This document shows, in pieces, positions 1 to 9,981 of a stretch of DNA of 64,000 nucleotides. The notes beneath the pieces were generated by a model, which was given only the letters and a program-made list of their open reading frames with translations, ran no database searches and had not been told where the DNA came from. Made by a program: the position numbers and the translations under genes. The DNA is from Pseudoscleropodium purum (lineage: Eukaryota > Streptophyta > Bryopsida > Hypnales > Brachytheciaceae): the NCBI GenBank assembly GCA_963969395.1, contig OZ017803.1:20088001-20152000 (forward strand), read 5' to 3'. Numbering within the stretch: the stretch's first letter is position 1; each line of letters begins with the position of its first letter.

Positions 1-121
1 GTATGTTCACACTTGGTGTTGAAGAGTGTTGTTACTGATGGTCATAGGAACAAATTTAGACCTCCTTCTAAACCAAATTCACATTGCAAACATCATCCCT
101 AACACCAAGTACAAACATACC
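1..121. repeat. MITE, GTATGTT inverted-repeat family, copy 1
   Basis: A short non-coding element with terminal inverted repeats. The left end reads GTATGTTCACACTTGGTGTT and the right end is its near-perfect reverse complement, finishing in AAACATAC. The interior matches a second copy at 9207-9335 along its whole length. The window edge cuts the left flank, so a target duplication cannot be judged. It encodes nothing. Confidence 0.75.
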
Positions 122-175
122 TGTAGTCGAGAAATTTGTTGCTGTTCTTGCTCGGGTTGCGACTGAGCGTCATCG

Positions 176-240
176 CTTGCCTCAACTGCGAAAATCCTCG
201 CGGGCACGATGCACTTCCAGAATCAATGTTGGAGCCACCT
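176..240 (-). pseudogene. Decayed copy of the sugar-transporter terminal exon (older copy)
   Basis: The minus strand resembles the last coding stretch of the sugar transporter at 887-3361. The block around the CTTCCAGAA string at 214 corresponds to the same string at 950 in the real gene and to a related string at 506. The reading frame is lost, so only nucleotide similarity remains. It is probably a tandem duplicate of the 3' end of the gene, more degraded than the copy at 440-535. An independent fragment inserted by chance is less likely, because the order and orientation are the same in all three copies. Confidence 0.55.
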
Positions 241-439
241 CTAAGTTAGATCGTCTCGTCACTGGATATAATTCCAACCAACGCTTTGTATGTGATTCTT
301 GCTTTGAGCAACAAGTGCTTATGTTTCTCAGATTAGCTTTGTATGGCTTCCTTCTAATGTACAGTACAGATGCTTATTGCAACATGATTTCAACAACATA
401 TATCCGAAGTGTTGGGCCTGCTCTCCTTTACAGAGTCTG

Positions 440-535
440 CAGAAACAATCTTCGACTTCTCCGTTTCGTAGGCAGGAAACAGAAATCCTCCGCAGGAATG
501 ATGCGCATCCAGAACTAATGCTGGTGCCACACAAA
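440..535 (-). pseudogene. Decayed copy of the sugar-transporter C-terminal coding end
   Basis: Read on the minus strand, this stretch gives VWHQH-stop-FWMRIIPAEDF. After a one-base shift it continues PAYETEKSKIV. The intact gene upstream ends [17 protein letters not shown] followed by [12 protein letters not shown]. The correspondence is residue by residue, with one Trp codon turned into TAG and one frameshift. It is therefore a dead duplicate of the last 30 or so codons of an STP gene, in direct orientation with the functional copy. Confidence 0.8.
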
Positions 536-565
536 TACCACCAGTGTAAGAGAGAAGCCATTTCA

Positions 566-589
566 GGGGTGGGTGGGTGGGGGTGGGGG
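566..589 (+). other. G-quadruplex-type G-run cluster
   Basis: Five runs of three to five G separated by single T residues lie on the plus strand, which satisfies the usual quadruplex pattern. It sits about 300 bases beyond the stop codon of the minus-strand sugar transporter, between the two decayed exon copies. Any role is inference. Confidence 0.6.
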
Positions 590-886
590 TGTGGAGTTTG
601 GAAGACACAATTCCAACGCTTTGTAAGTGATTGATGCATGCTTCCAGCAATCAGAAGTGTAACAGAAGCTTCTGTTTCGCACAGAAGCGGAAAAGAAGCT
701 TTGAGCAATCATGAAGTGTAAATTAATAGAAGCTTCTGTTTCTCAGAAAATCTTTTGTTTTGTCATCCATTTGACTTCCTTTATAATGTACTCATAATGT
801 ACAGATGCTTGTTACACCACGGTTTCCACAACATCCCAATTGCGGAACCGCCTCGCTTTTTTCCCCACTTCCCAATCTACAGTTCC

Positions 887-3361
887 CTATTCCACAACCT
901 TCGTCTTCTCCGCTTCATACGCCGGAAAATCGTCGGCCGGCACAATCCTCTTCCAGAACCAATGCGCCCTCCACACATAAATCATCTCCTCAATCGGGAC
1001 CCCTTTAGTCTCCGGCAGAAACGCTGCCACAAACGCCGTCATCACAACAACCCACCCGGCAAAGAACAAGAAGATCCCGTACCTAAAATGACACAAAATC
1101 GTCAGAAAAGCTTGCGCAATCACAAACGTAAACAACAAATTCGTCCCAACTGTAATCGCCTGCCCCGCCGACCTCGTCTCCAACGGAAAAATCTCACTCG
1201 GCACCAACCACCCTAACGGGCCCCACGACCACGCAAACGCCGACACATATATACACACAAGCGCCACAATCGCTGATGCTTCTGCTTTCGAAAGCTCATG
1301 GGTGCCGCTGAACTTCAGTGCGAGGATGATGGCGATGATCACTTGGCAGACGAGCATTTGAAGGCCGCCTTCCAGGAAGAGAATTCTACGGCCGTACTTG
1401 TCGACGGTGGCGAGCGAGACGAGAGTGGCCACCACGTTGACGGCGCCGACGATAACGGCGGAGTAGAGGGAGGCATCTTGGCCGAAGCCGATGGTGTTGA
1501 AGAGGACGGGGACGTAGAACATGATGGCGTTGATGCCCGTGAATTGCTGGAAGAAAGGGATGAGCACGGCCATGACGAGTTGGGGACGGTTGCGGCGCTG
1601 GAGGATGGTGCGGAAAGGGTGGCGGACGCGTTGGGAAAGCTCGCTGGCTTCGACGAGGTCGGAGTATTCGGCCGCGACGTTGTCGGTGCCGCGGATGCGA
1701 GTCAGGATGTGGCGACCTGGGAAAGAAATGCAGTGGAATTGTGAATACAGATCAAGCGCGAGGAGAAATTGTGCGCTGACCTATTGCTTGAATACACGGA
1801 CGGAGACAACAATCTATTCACGACAATCACTGTGATTCTATGCGCTGTGGGCATAAACTCATCATAAACACGTGATTGCTGTACATCTTCTGGACAGCTA
1901 ATATTTATATGCAATAATCTAGCTATTCACGACAAGCACTGGGAATGCGCTGTGGGCAGATTTCAAGAGCGTGTGCTTGAATGCAGTCGCGGACACAATA
2001 ATCTGTTCACAATGATCGTAATTGCTCTACAACTTCAAGCTTCAAATCTCGGAACGCATCTCTACGCTAATACTGCTACTGTGAACGATCAAATGACTTA
2101 AATAACGAGAGAGACACGCTAAAAACGAAAAAACGAAACGAAAACATTCCAAGAGAAAAAACAACAAAGAAATGATACCCGAATTCTCGAACCTCATCAC
2201 AACGCAGACGGTGCTACTGTTTACGATCAACCGACTTGGACGATGAGAGAAACAACACTAAAATGGAAAAAAAACGAAAGCATGGAAACAATCCAAGAAA
2301 AAATTTCAATAAAGTAATGGCGCCCGGATTCTCGGAACGCATCTTTACGCTGATGACGCTTCTGTTAACGATCAAACGACTTGAACAACGAGATAGACAA
2401 CGCTACAGCCGAAATCCCGAAATCATGGAAACATTCCTAGAAAAAAATCAGTAAAGAAATGGCGCCCAAAATTTCTGGACGAATTTCACGTCACACTTTA
2501 CCTTCCTCTTTTTTGTTGCGTTCGATCAAGCTATTGGGCGTCTCCGGACAAAACAGTCCCCCCAGTATAAGCAGCGTGGCCGGCACCGCCGCCAGCCCCA
2601 ACGACAACCTCCACCCGTTCGGATGCATCTTGTTCGTCCCATAATTGATCAGATTCGCCGCCAAGATCCCGATCGTGGTGGCCAACTGGAACATGATGTT
2701 CAACCCCCCTCTCAGCTTCGCGGGCGCCATTTCCGAGAGGTAGAGCGGCACCGACTGATTTGCGAATCCCACTCCGAATCCGAGGAGGATGCGCCCGATG
2801 ATGAGCATGGCGAGGTTGGCTGCCGCAGCGTTGATGATTGAGCCCACTAGAAATGAAATTCCTGCAATCAGCATGCTCACCTTGCGTCCGAGGACTCGCG
2901 TGGTGAAAGAAGCGAAGAAGCTGGCGACGAGGCCGGCGAGGTAGAGGGAGGACGTGAAGAGCTGGAGGCCTTGGTCGTCGTACTTGCAGTAGTGGCTCTC
3001 GTGGAGGGAGCCGGAGTGTTTCTTGTTGTAAACGTGGGGGAAAAATTTTACAAGGAAGTCGTCCATTGCGGTGACACCTCCTGCGTATATCCCCACATTG
3101 TGAACATCAGCAAACCTTCAAACACAGAACCCAACACACAAAGGCAAATTCTGTGAGAAAGGAAACGAATTGTGGAAGGAATAGTGGAATGGGATCCTGA
3201 ATTGGGTTTTGAAGTTGGGGACCTGAAATGCCGATGTCGTAGCCGAAGAGAAGGCCGCCGCTCGCGGCGACGATGCACGCGAACACCACGAAGACCGTGA
3301 CGCGGCCTTCGTACTGTGCCGCTTTCATTCCTTCATGGCTCACTACTCCACCGCCCGCCAT
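887..3361 (-). CDS. Sugar transport protein, STP-type monosaccharide/H+ symporter (3 exons, 515 aa)
   Basis: Proton-coupled hexose importer of the major facilitator superfamily, expected in the plasma membrane with 12 transmembrane helices. Exons on the minus strand are 3361-3223, 3080-2502 and 1716-887 (stop TAG). Both introns are phase 1 with GT..AG borders (142 and 785 nt), and the joined frame is exactly 516 codons. Visible marks are the start MAGGG typical of STPs, [11 protein letters not shown] at 40-50 with the proton-site Asp42, GRK in loop 2-3 at 111-113, PETPNSL at 225-231, QQFTGINA at 296-303, KYGRR at 346-350, [10 protein letters not shown] at 412-421 and PETKG at 474-478. Cys78 and Cys448 match the lid disulfide known from Arabidopsis STP10. 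Length is normal for the family (about 500-525). No disabling change is visible. The exact hexose preference cannot be read from sequence. Confidence 0.95.
1800..2030. repeat. Diverged direct repeats in sugar-transporter intron 2
   Basis: Related strings of the form ACAATCTATTCACGACAATC recur near 1808, 1914 and 1995, two of them followed by a GCGCTGTGGGCA string. They look like old tandem copies of a segment of about 80-110 bases lying next to the clearer three-unit array at 2040-2466. Confidence 0.5.
2040..2466. repeat. Three-unit tandem repeat (about 142 bp) inside intron 2
   Basis: Units at about 2040-2179, 2180-2324 and 2325-2466 share the same order of landmarks: an ATTCTCGGAACGCATC-like start, CTACTGTGAACGATCAA-like middle, an A-rich GAAAC segment, AACATTCC-AGA-AAAAA, and an AAAGAAATGGCGCC-like end. 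The array lies wholly within intron 2 of the sugar transporter and ends about 35 bases from the intron donor at 2501. It has no coding potential of its own. Confidence 0.85.
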
Positions 3362-3458
3362 CGCAAATTACTTCTAGCGCTTCTCCTGATGATCAATCGA
3401 CCTCTGCAGCGGAATGCAATCACGAAGTGAATTCAAGCAAAAAGTATTCAAGCAACAA

Positions 3459-3875
3459 GCGCGCGGGAGCTGTGCAGGCTTCTAATCTCTGAAACTACAG
3501 TGCTAGCTTCAAGCAATGGTGTACAGCTCGGTAGTCGAGACAAACCCTGAGAGTGCCTGTTTGCAAATTAGCTGCAGAATCAAACACACACACACACACA
3601 CGACCGAAATATGTCTCAGACTTACTTAGTAAGCGAATAGAAGAGAGCTTGCTATCAAGAGGCTATGATTTCAGAACTTTAAATTTCATCTCCAACCGCG
3701 CGCTGCACTGGCTCCTAATCTCTGAACTGCAGAGCTTAACCAGCGGTATACAACTCGGTGAGATGAGACAAGCCCAAAGGGCGTCTGATCCCAAATTAGC
3801 TTCAGATTCAACACACACGGCCGAAATATAGTTCTATATCTCTGTAGAAAGCGAGTTCTCGAGATCTCGCCAGCA
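3459..3875. repeat. Two diverged direct repeats upstream of the sugar transporter
   Basis: The segment from about 3459 (CGCGCG...CTTCTAATCTCTGAA) recurs from about 3698 (CGCGCG...CTCCTAATCTCTGAA). Both then carry ACAGCTCGGT- or ACAACTCGGT-like text, GAGACAA, an AAATTAGCT string, a CA-rich stretch, CGACCGAAATAT or GGCCGAAATATA, and a similar tail. Spacing is about 235 bases. This is the 5' flank of the minus-strand sugar transporter, so promoter or leader sequence has been tandemly duplicated. Confidence 0.7.
3583..3601. repeat. (CA)n microsatellite
   Basis: Nine to ten uninterrupted CA dinucleotides within the first of the two upstream direct repeats. The second repeat has only about four at the corresponding place. 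Confidence 0.9.
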
Positions 3876-4017
3876 AGATGCTACGATATAAGAATGCAAG
3901 CAATTATCGGAGCTAGCTGGCTAGAGATGCTCTTGCCGGAAGCTAATATACTTATCCCGTTTGCAACCAACGCTGGCCAAGCTCGCACCTCTAGTTTCAA
4001 CTCTACAGCTTTGATAC

Positions 4018-4026
4018 CTTTATATG
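4018..4026 (-). promoter_or_regulatory. Possible TATA box of the sugar transporter
   Basis: The minus strand reads GCATATAAAGG here, a good TATA form in GC-richer surroundings. It is about 660 bases upstream of the start codon, so using it would require a long leader or a leader intron. The assignment is weak. Confidence 0.25.
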
Positions 4027-4029
4027 CCC

Positions 4030-4785
4030 GTGCCTTCGCTCTTGCCTTCGGACTCACTCGTCTAGACACACTTCCTGTTTGCAAATGGTGCCCGAGATGA
4101 TGCCCGAAATGTCGCAACGACACCTTGGTTGCAGCTTGACACTGCCAGAGAATTATACAAACTGCAAACCTGTTTCAATTCTTCATGGAAGCGGCGTTAA
4201 CTATCTTCCCTTTAAAGTGTGTGCATTCTCCCTGACGTAACTTATACTCTCCAGAATCTCAAGCTCGCACTTGGTCTACCTAACTCCTTGCATTCAAGGC
4301 GCGCCGCAAAAATGAGTAAGAAATTCAAACCTTAATTAGCTTGAGTCAGACAGTCATGGAACTGATCACTACTGACTGCAATCAAGAGAGAGAGAGAATA
4401 AGCTTAATTTTACCTCCAGTTTTTCTGAAATTGTGAAACTGTGGAGAGGTTTCAAAGGCGGGGATTGTACGTGAAGGCTCGCTGCTCGCTTATCCTATCC
4501 TAGATTGGTGTGTAAGAGGATGAGCTAGTGCGAAACATGCTTACGTACCTGCAGGAGCAAGCCTGAGAGACCTGCAGCAAACGGGAACAGCGAGATGCCA
4601 GAGGGGAGGAGGGAGACGTTGGGGAGGTCCATAAAGCGGACCTACTTCATCATCAATGACTGTCATAGATATCTCAACGAAAATGTCACTTGTTCCTAGA
4701 GAGGGGATGCATTCAGACCTGGTCAATTTATGAACCTATTTTAGATTATTTAGTGTTGATATTTGCTTGAATCCTTAAATTTAGA
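4030..4785. other. Upstream flank, no gene seen
   Basis: Moderately GC-rich sequence beyond the sugar-transporter promoter, with a (GA)n run near 4385-4397. Short open frames on both strands show no family resemblance. I see no RNA gene or transposon ends. Confidence 0.5.
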
Positions 4786-4881
4786 TTGAATTGATGTTTT
4801 GAGAAGTAGTAATGGTAGGGTGGAGGTTGAATTGATGTTTTGAAAAGTAACAATGGTGGAAGGGGGTGAGGTTGAATTGAT
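4786..4881. repeat. Short tandem repeat, 41-45 bp unit, about 2.2 copies
   Basis: The string TTGAATTGATGTTTTGA starts at 4786 and recurs at 4827. A truncated third unit begins at 4872. Between them run GTAGTAATGG or GTAACAATGG and a G-rich segment. Confidence 0.8.
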
Positions 4882-4889
4882 TAGGTGTG

Positions 4890-6070
4890 AATCACGCTAC
4901 TTGAATCTTGGAAATGAATCGTAATTTAAACCTTGGAATAGAGAGGTGGGGCTCCATCACTCACGTAATCAATCTAAAATTGTCAAATTCCAAGATGAAC
5001 AGGTGCATTCTTTATTTCTACAATATGTAAGAAACTCATTCATGATTGAGCACTTATAATCTTTTGTAACATTTCAAGGTTAACAATGAAATGACGAGGG
5101 CATCACCATAATCATTAGCCCCCCAAAAAATTCTTCAAACCTATACATGACAAATGCTAATCAAGCAAGATTTTTGCCCAATATTTTCCAACATTGCAAC
5201 CACAACCAACGTTGTAGATGACGTGTTCCAAAATATTGAATTTTGATATATCACTATGCATGTTGGTTACTTTCCATTTGTTGGTTACTTTCGGTTATAC
5301 TTTCATTAACTACATTCTTTGTTATTCTTTTGAAACCCCAAAAGTTGACTATTCATTAGACACTTTAAGTCCTCTCGAAAGCTATATACCTAGCAAAGAT
5401 TAATCTCGCTTTGACTCTACAATTAAGGTCAAATTTTTCTCTTCTAAACCCTAAACTCAACCTCCAAAGTCCAACCCAACCCCCATTTTTCTTCTTCACT
5501 CTTGGTGTGAATGGACCCATCCCGGTTTCATGTTTAAATGTTTTAAAAATGCCTCCATGTGGGCGCGGGGGTTGTTGAATTGAGGAGTTCTGCGTCAGAC
5601 CAGTTGGACTTTGGAGGGGGGTCGGATATGATTATTTAGTATCAGACCAGTTGCTGCAGCAGCGTCAGGCTGGCTAGCTAACTGCTGAGTAGGGAGTAGC
5701 AGCAGTAGTAGTACCCGTAATCTTACAATATCAGGCCAACTGACATGGGAACTCCACTGGGAACACGGGAGCTTCATTGGGAGCTTCATCGGGAACTTGG
5801 GAACGTGGTCCTTGCCCCAAGGCTGGCTGGCTGGCTTGCTTCCGTTCGTCGCTATGATTGTGGATTTTGCGGTACCAGTAGCCTCCTAGAGGTTGGACTT
5901 TGGGGGTGAAGATTCCAGTTGGAAAGACGTGCATGTGACAATATCAATTCATTATGCACTGTTACCGTAGTCTTTGGGACTTGGAAGAGAGAGCATGCCA
6001 GAGTCAGCCACTGTCCTTTCTTGTTCATTGTACGAAGTAATAAGAATGGGTCTGAACTTTTCTTCTCTTC
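4890..6070. other. Intergenic, no supported gene
   Basis: AT-rich to about 5500, then higher-GC DNA rich in GGCTGG and CAGCAG strings up to about 5930. A telo-box-like AAACCCTAA occurs near 5446 but stands alone. Open frames are short and unrelated to known families as far as I can tell. Confidence 0.5.
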
Positions 6071-6215
6071 TTTTTTCTTTTTTTTAAAATTTTTTATTTA
6101 CACAAATGAAACAAAATTTCATATCATTTGTGTCAAAAAAATGTTTTAAAAAGAGAATCGTAACAAAATTTCATTGCAAGGGCAAAGTACAAGACTACCG
6201 GCCACGAGATGGGGT
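6071..6215 (-). mobile_element. SINE- or LINE-tail-like retroposon fragment (minus)
   Basis: T-rich start followed by ACACAAATGAAACAAAATTTC and, further on, AACAAAATTTCATTGCAAG and CAAAGTACAAGACTACCGGCCAC. The same word order (poly-T, ACAAATGAAATGAAAT, CATTGCAAA, AATACAA, CCAGCCACAAGTGGCC) recurs at 10545-11010 and 41866-41960, and in reverse at 42224-42330. On the minus strand it reads toward a poly-A tail, as a retroposed 3' end would. Confidence 0.55.
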
Positions 6216-6250
6216 CCGAACATTTGGTTTGCGGAATGAATTGAGGGGCC

Positions 6251-6262
6251 GGGGGGGGGGGG
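6251..6262. repeat. Poly-G run (12)
   Basis: Twelve uninterrupted G residues. The length may be unreliable in sequencing. Confidence 0.9.
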
Positions 6263-6589
6263 AGATGGAGGCTGTAGTCTTGGGGGAGGGCACTTTGAGA
6301 TGGACCATAACATTATTAACCAATGCTAGGTAGGGTGGGGGGTCCTCTTGCTCCTTGAGAAAGTGGGAACCTCCAACGTTGCAACTTCGTAGTCTACGCC
6401 TCTCTCCAATTTGTGCCCTTCATGCAATTCATATCTCTCTCTCTCTCGTCAACGGATGACTCTATGTGGATTGAAGTAAATTCACTCGTAGGGATTCCGA
6501 AAGGGATTTATTCCAATCACCAAGGGGGATTGGTTTGGTTTGGTTTAACACTGGTACATTTGGATGGTCACCGGGAGAATCGACCTTGT

Positions 6590-6770
6590 GGATACGTATT
6601 GTGTGAATCATTTGTTTAAATAAACAAACCCCCAAGAGTTGTTATTGGAGGTCAAACTACAATTGTCCAAAGATGAACATTTGCTCTTTGGTTTGACATG
6701 GTGAAAAATTCTATGTCATCCATCAAACACTTAGTGTTTATATACACCAACACTACTGGTTTTAGACTTT
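6590..6770. repeat. Dispersed repeat, partner at 57211-57410
   Basis: Shared word order with the later copy: a GTATTGT-TGAATCATTTG start, AACAAA-CCC-AAGA, ATTGGAG-TCAAACTA, AAAGATGAACATTT, then CATCA-ACACT---TTAGTGT. Neither copy encodes anything recognisable. Confidence 0.6.
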
Positions 6771-6774
6771 TAGT

Positions 6775-7150
6775 TGGTTTATAATGTTATGAACATATCC
6801 AGGCAAGTTTTTTTTTTACTTTGAATTGAACTTTCCCTTTCTCTCAAAACAAAACAAAACTGGTCCGCTTACTTCCAAATCACCAACATTGATCAAAAGG
6901 TATACATACCCCAAATTGTTTATTTCCTAGTTGCATTCAAATTGTGTCTCTTCTATATTGTTGTTTAAGATTTAGGGGTCGATATGGTGTGTGTATGTGT
7001 GTATATATATATATTTGTAGATAGGGAATGCAATTAGAAAAGAAATATTTTGAGGTTTGTCTTATGTGAATGCAAAGTCTTGTTTATTGTAGACCATAAT
7101 AGAAGAGGGATTTTGCATTGACAAAACTTTCATTTATAGAGGACATGAGG
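6775..7150. other. AT-rich intergenic with (GT)n/(TA)n run
   Basis: Contains a GTGTGTATGTGTGTATATATATATAT microsatellite near 6988-7013 in two parts. No gene seen. Confidence 0.5.
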
Positions 7151-7155
7151 AATTA

Positions 7156-7500
7156 AGGTAGAGTCACCCATTCCTAATCAAGGCCCAATAACCAATCTAT
7201 AGACTAACTTATTTCCAACCATAGCTAGAATTTTTTTTCTCTCTTAAATTGGGACTAACAGATTCATGATATATGTCCTACAGTAGTGAGTGAAAAAGCA
7301 AAAAGCATTGAACAAGACTATAGTTTCTAAATGATCGGAATTGAAAGAGTCTAGAATTACAATTCAAGTGATAAAATTACCAAAACTTGTGCAATTCCCG
7401 GCATTTCTATCCTTTGACCTCTAAAAATATTTACTTCATCTTGGACTAGTCCATATCATATTTAGAATTGCTTATTTGATCGATTATGGGTGGCTTGACT
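7156..7500. mobile_element. MITE, AGGTAGA inverted-repeat family, copy 1 (TTA target)
   Basis: Left end AGGTAGAGTCACCCATT and right end ATGGGTGGCTTGACT are imperfect inverted repeats, flanked by TTA on both sides (7153-7155 and 7501-7503). The interior shares blocks with 10081-10477, 13079-13299 and 60227-60626: TTTCCAACC, GGGACTAA, CAGTAGTGAGTG, AATGATCGGAATT, GAATTGCTTATTTG. A 3-bp TTA duplication is usual for PIF/Harbinger (Tourist) elements, which is the likeliest class. Non-coding. Confidence 0.7.
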
Positions 7501-7509
7501 TTAGGACTT

Positions 7510-9200
7510 TGACTTTATCTGAAAAGCAAGCTAGTTTTGCTAGGATAAAACCTCTTATAGTGTAGCTTCTTGTTGTTGTTTTTGGTTGTAAATGTATAGT
7601 AAAAAAATGATAGAGAGACGACACTAGGGCTATTTAGAGTGAAGGATAAAATTCAATCTAGATTGTAATCTCAATATCATATGCCAAGTTGTCTCAATCC
7701 TTGTATTTATTCTATCAATTGAATTCTTATTTTTTCCTCAACCTTTATTCTTAGAAGAGAAAGCATGCTTGTTGTTGTTTACTTTGATACAAAGATTGGA
7801 TAATTGGTAGCAATAACCTGACAAGGATAATATCACTATTGGATTTCAAAATCTACAAAATTTAAGGTCTACTACGCAAGATATCAATATTTGTAGTGTA
7901 TCAAAATTTGTAGGAGCCACTTTTACGACCAACCCACAATTGGATGTAGTTGTCTTTCTTGCATCCATTCAAAATTGAACTTAAATGTCAATGTATAGTA
8001 ATTGATTAATTTGAGTCATTCAAAACCATTGACTTGGTATCCTCTATTTTTTTGCTATAAATAAATGAATTTCTTATTTCTTATTTTTCAAAGATTAGAT
8101 GTCTTCTATAAATCATGTAATTAACAAAAAATTAATTAATTTTAAAATACTATAGATTTTTGAAATATATATAATAAATATATATATTATTTGATATAAA
8201 TTTTTTTCATTTTTTTTCATGTCATTCTATTTTTAAAATTTGGTAATTCTGAAATTTGCTTGCATGGATATTAATATGGGGTTCTTTAAATAAAACCTCA
8301 TACAAATTCAAAAATAACAAGTATGACTAGATTGTACAAATATGCTATTTAATCCTTACTCAATATGATAAGCCCCTAGCTAGGATTTGATTTTGTAAGA
8401 ATCATTGCCCAAAAGTGTTTTCTTGCATTATTTTTTTTTATGTTTTCAACTTGTTGGCCCTACTTCTACGATGAAAATGTCCTGACAAGCACCATATTTT
8501 GGCTACAAAGTCAAAGTACTATTCATTGTTCACTCTTTAAATGCCTTGATTGAGCAAATTTTAGGAAACAAGAAGATCCATGTTTCACTTCAAGGAAACT
8601 TTAGTTCTCCTTTGAGTTGCCCATGAGGCTAGGGAATGTCATGGGAGGATTAAAACACAACAAAGTGAATGAAGATTATTAATTCACCATCGTCATTGTC
8701 ATCATCCATCCTTTTCATTCATCAAAAAGATGTTTTTGGCCTCTATCAACAATGGTGGATTATCCACCTTAGTTGCTATTACATTTATAATAAGAGACTT
8801 TATTTACACTTTCATGTGGCTATTTGCATTACTCCATGACCCCTATGTATTTCAAGACACTAAATCCTTCACTCAAAGTGGGACCAACAAGACGACTTTT
8901 GTGTTTTCCAAGTAAATGTAAAAAATGTCCCTTATTTTGATTTGAACCATGTTCACTCTATGTTCTGCACTTCTTTTTGCTTATCTAGGGTCTCTGATTG
9001 CAAATATGAATTCAAAATTTACAATTTTTTTCATGGATGACAAATAAAAAAATCTTGCATTTTCCCTTAGGGTAAATTTATCTTACTAGTCTTACTTCAA
9101 ATGGAGGATTTAGTGTCCTCCTTGTGTATCTTAGAATGTGCATTCAAAAAGCTCAAAATACACAATCTTGCCATACATTGCGGCATTGACAATAGAGTTT
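7510..9200. other. AT-rich intergenic, no gene seen
   Basis: Low-complexity AT-rich DNA with a few short frames, the longest at 8730-8915, without family resemblance. No transposon ends recognised. Confidence 0.5.
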
Positions 9201-9206
9201 TTTGAA

Positions 9207-9335
9207 GGTATGTTTGCACTTCACACTTAGTGTTAAATAGTATTGTTAATGAGGATCTTAGGAACTAATTTAGATCTACTTCTGAACCAAATTCATATTG
9301 CAAACATCAACCCTGATACCAAATGCAAACATACC
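9207..9335. mobile_element. MITE, GTATGTT family, copy 2
   Basis: Ends GGTATGTTTGCACTT and AAATGCAAACATACC form an inverted repeat. The 129-bp interior parallels the element at 1-121 (TAGGAAC-AATTTAGA-CTACTTCTGAACCAAATTCA-ATTGCAAACATCA). It stops four bases before the next element begins. Confidence 0.85.
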
Positions 9336-9339
9336 TTTA

Positions 9340-9716
9340 TGGGAGCCGACCCATTTCTGATCACCTCCCATTTCCAATCTGTAGGCTATTCCAATTATGT
9401 GAAGTTGTGGCATAGTTCTTGAGGTGGTTGTGGTGCAAAGTGATTGGTCGTGAGGCTTTTAATATTGCAATCAACCCTTGGTTGATTTGCAACCAGCCTA
9501 TGGTTGGAAATAGAAAAGCCTACATCACTAGTATAGATCATGTAGTTCAGTTTGACTAAAAAATTCATAAACATTATATTTTAAGCTAAAAAATTCTGGA
9601 AAAATTATGTAATCCTTTTAAATCTATTTCTATGTAAGGGAAATTTTTCTGCATTTAGAAAATCTGCACTCCACGTGTCCGTAATTGCTTAAGTGGTTGG
9701 AAATGGGTTGGCTCCC
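9340..9716. mobile_element. MITE, GGGAGCC inverted-repeat family (TTA target)
   Basis: Left end TGGGAGCCGACCCATTTC and right end GAAATGGGTTGGCTCCC form a near-perfect inverted repeat of about 25 bases, flanked by TTA at 9337-9339 and 9717-9719. The TTA duplication points to a PIF/Harbinger-type non-autonomous element. The termini resemble those of the AGGTAGA family (CACCCATTCC-AA), so the two may be related. Confidence 0.8.
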
Positions 9717-9981
9717 TTAGTGTTTTTCTGAACAAAGACTAATCTTCAAATTGGTGAAGTTGATTTTCTGGTTTAAATTCTTGAGTGTGGTTCAGTCCTT
9801 CGCCTGATCGGTCCTTTGAAAATGCTTGTCATGTGAAGGACATGCCCTTCCCCTACAAATGGAGCCCTTGAATCATGGAACATGGAATTCAAAAGGATTT
9901 TGTTGCCCAAATGAATATCCTCTTTCACTGGATCTTGGTGTGGGCACTTAGGTCTGGAGCTTTTCTTCTTGGAAAGAAGTA

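Noticed and set aside
1298..1835. Long plus-strand open frames opposite the sugar-transporter third exon
   Set aside because: They are antisense to a coding exon with clear family motifs and good splice sites. Their Asp/Glu/Gly- and Arg-rich content is the expected reverse of GC-rich coding DNA.
2040..2466. Repeat array considered as CRISPR-like
   Set aside because: The units are contiguous tandem copies without spacers, inside a plant intron.
5446..5454. Telo-box-like AAACCCTAA
   Set aside because: A single occurrence with no adjacent gene start. Too short to interpret.
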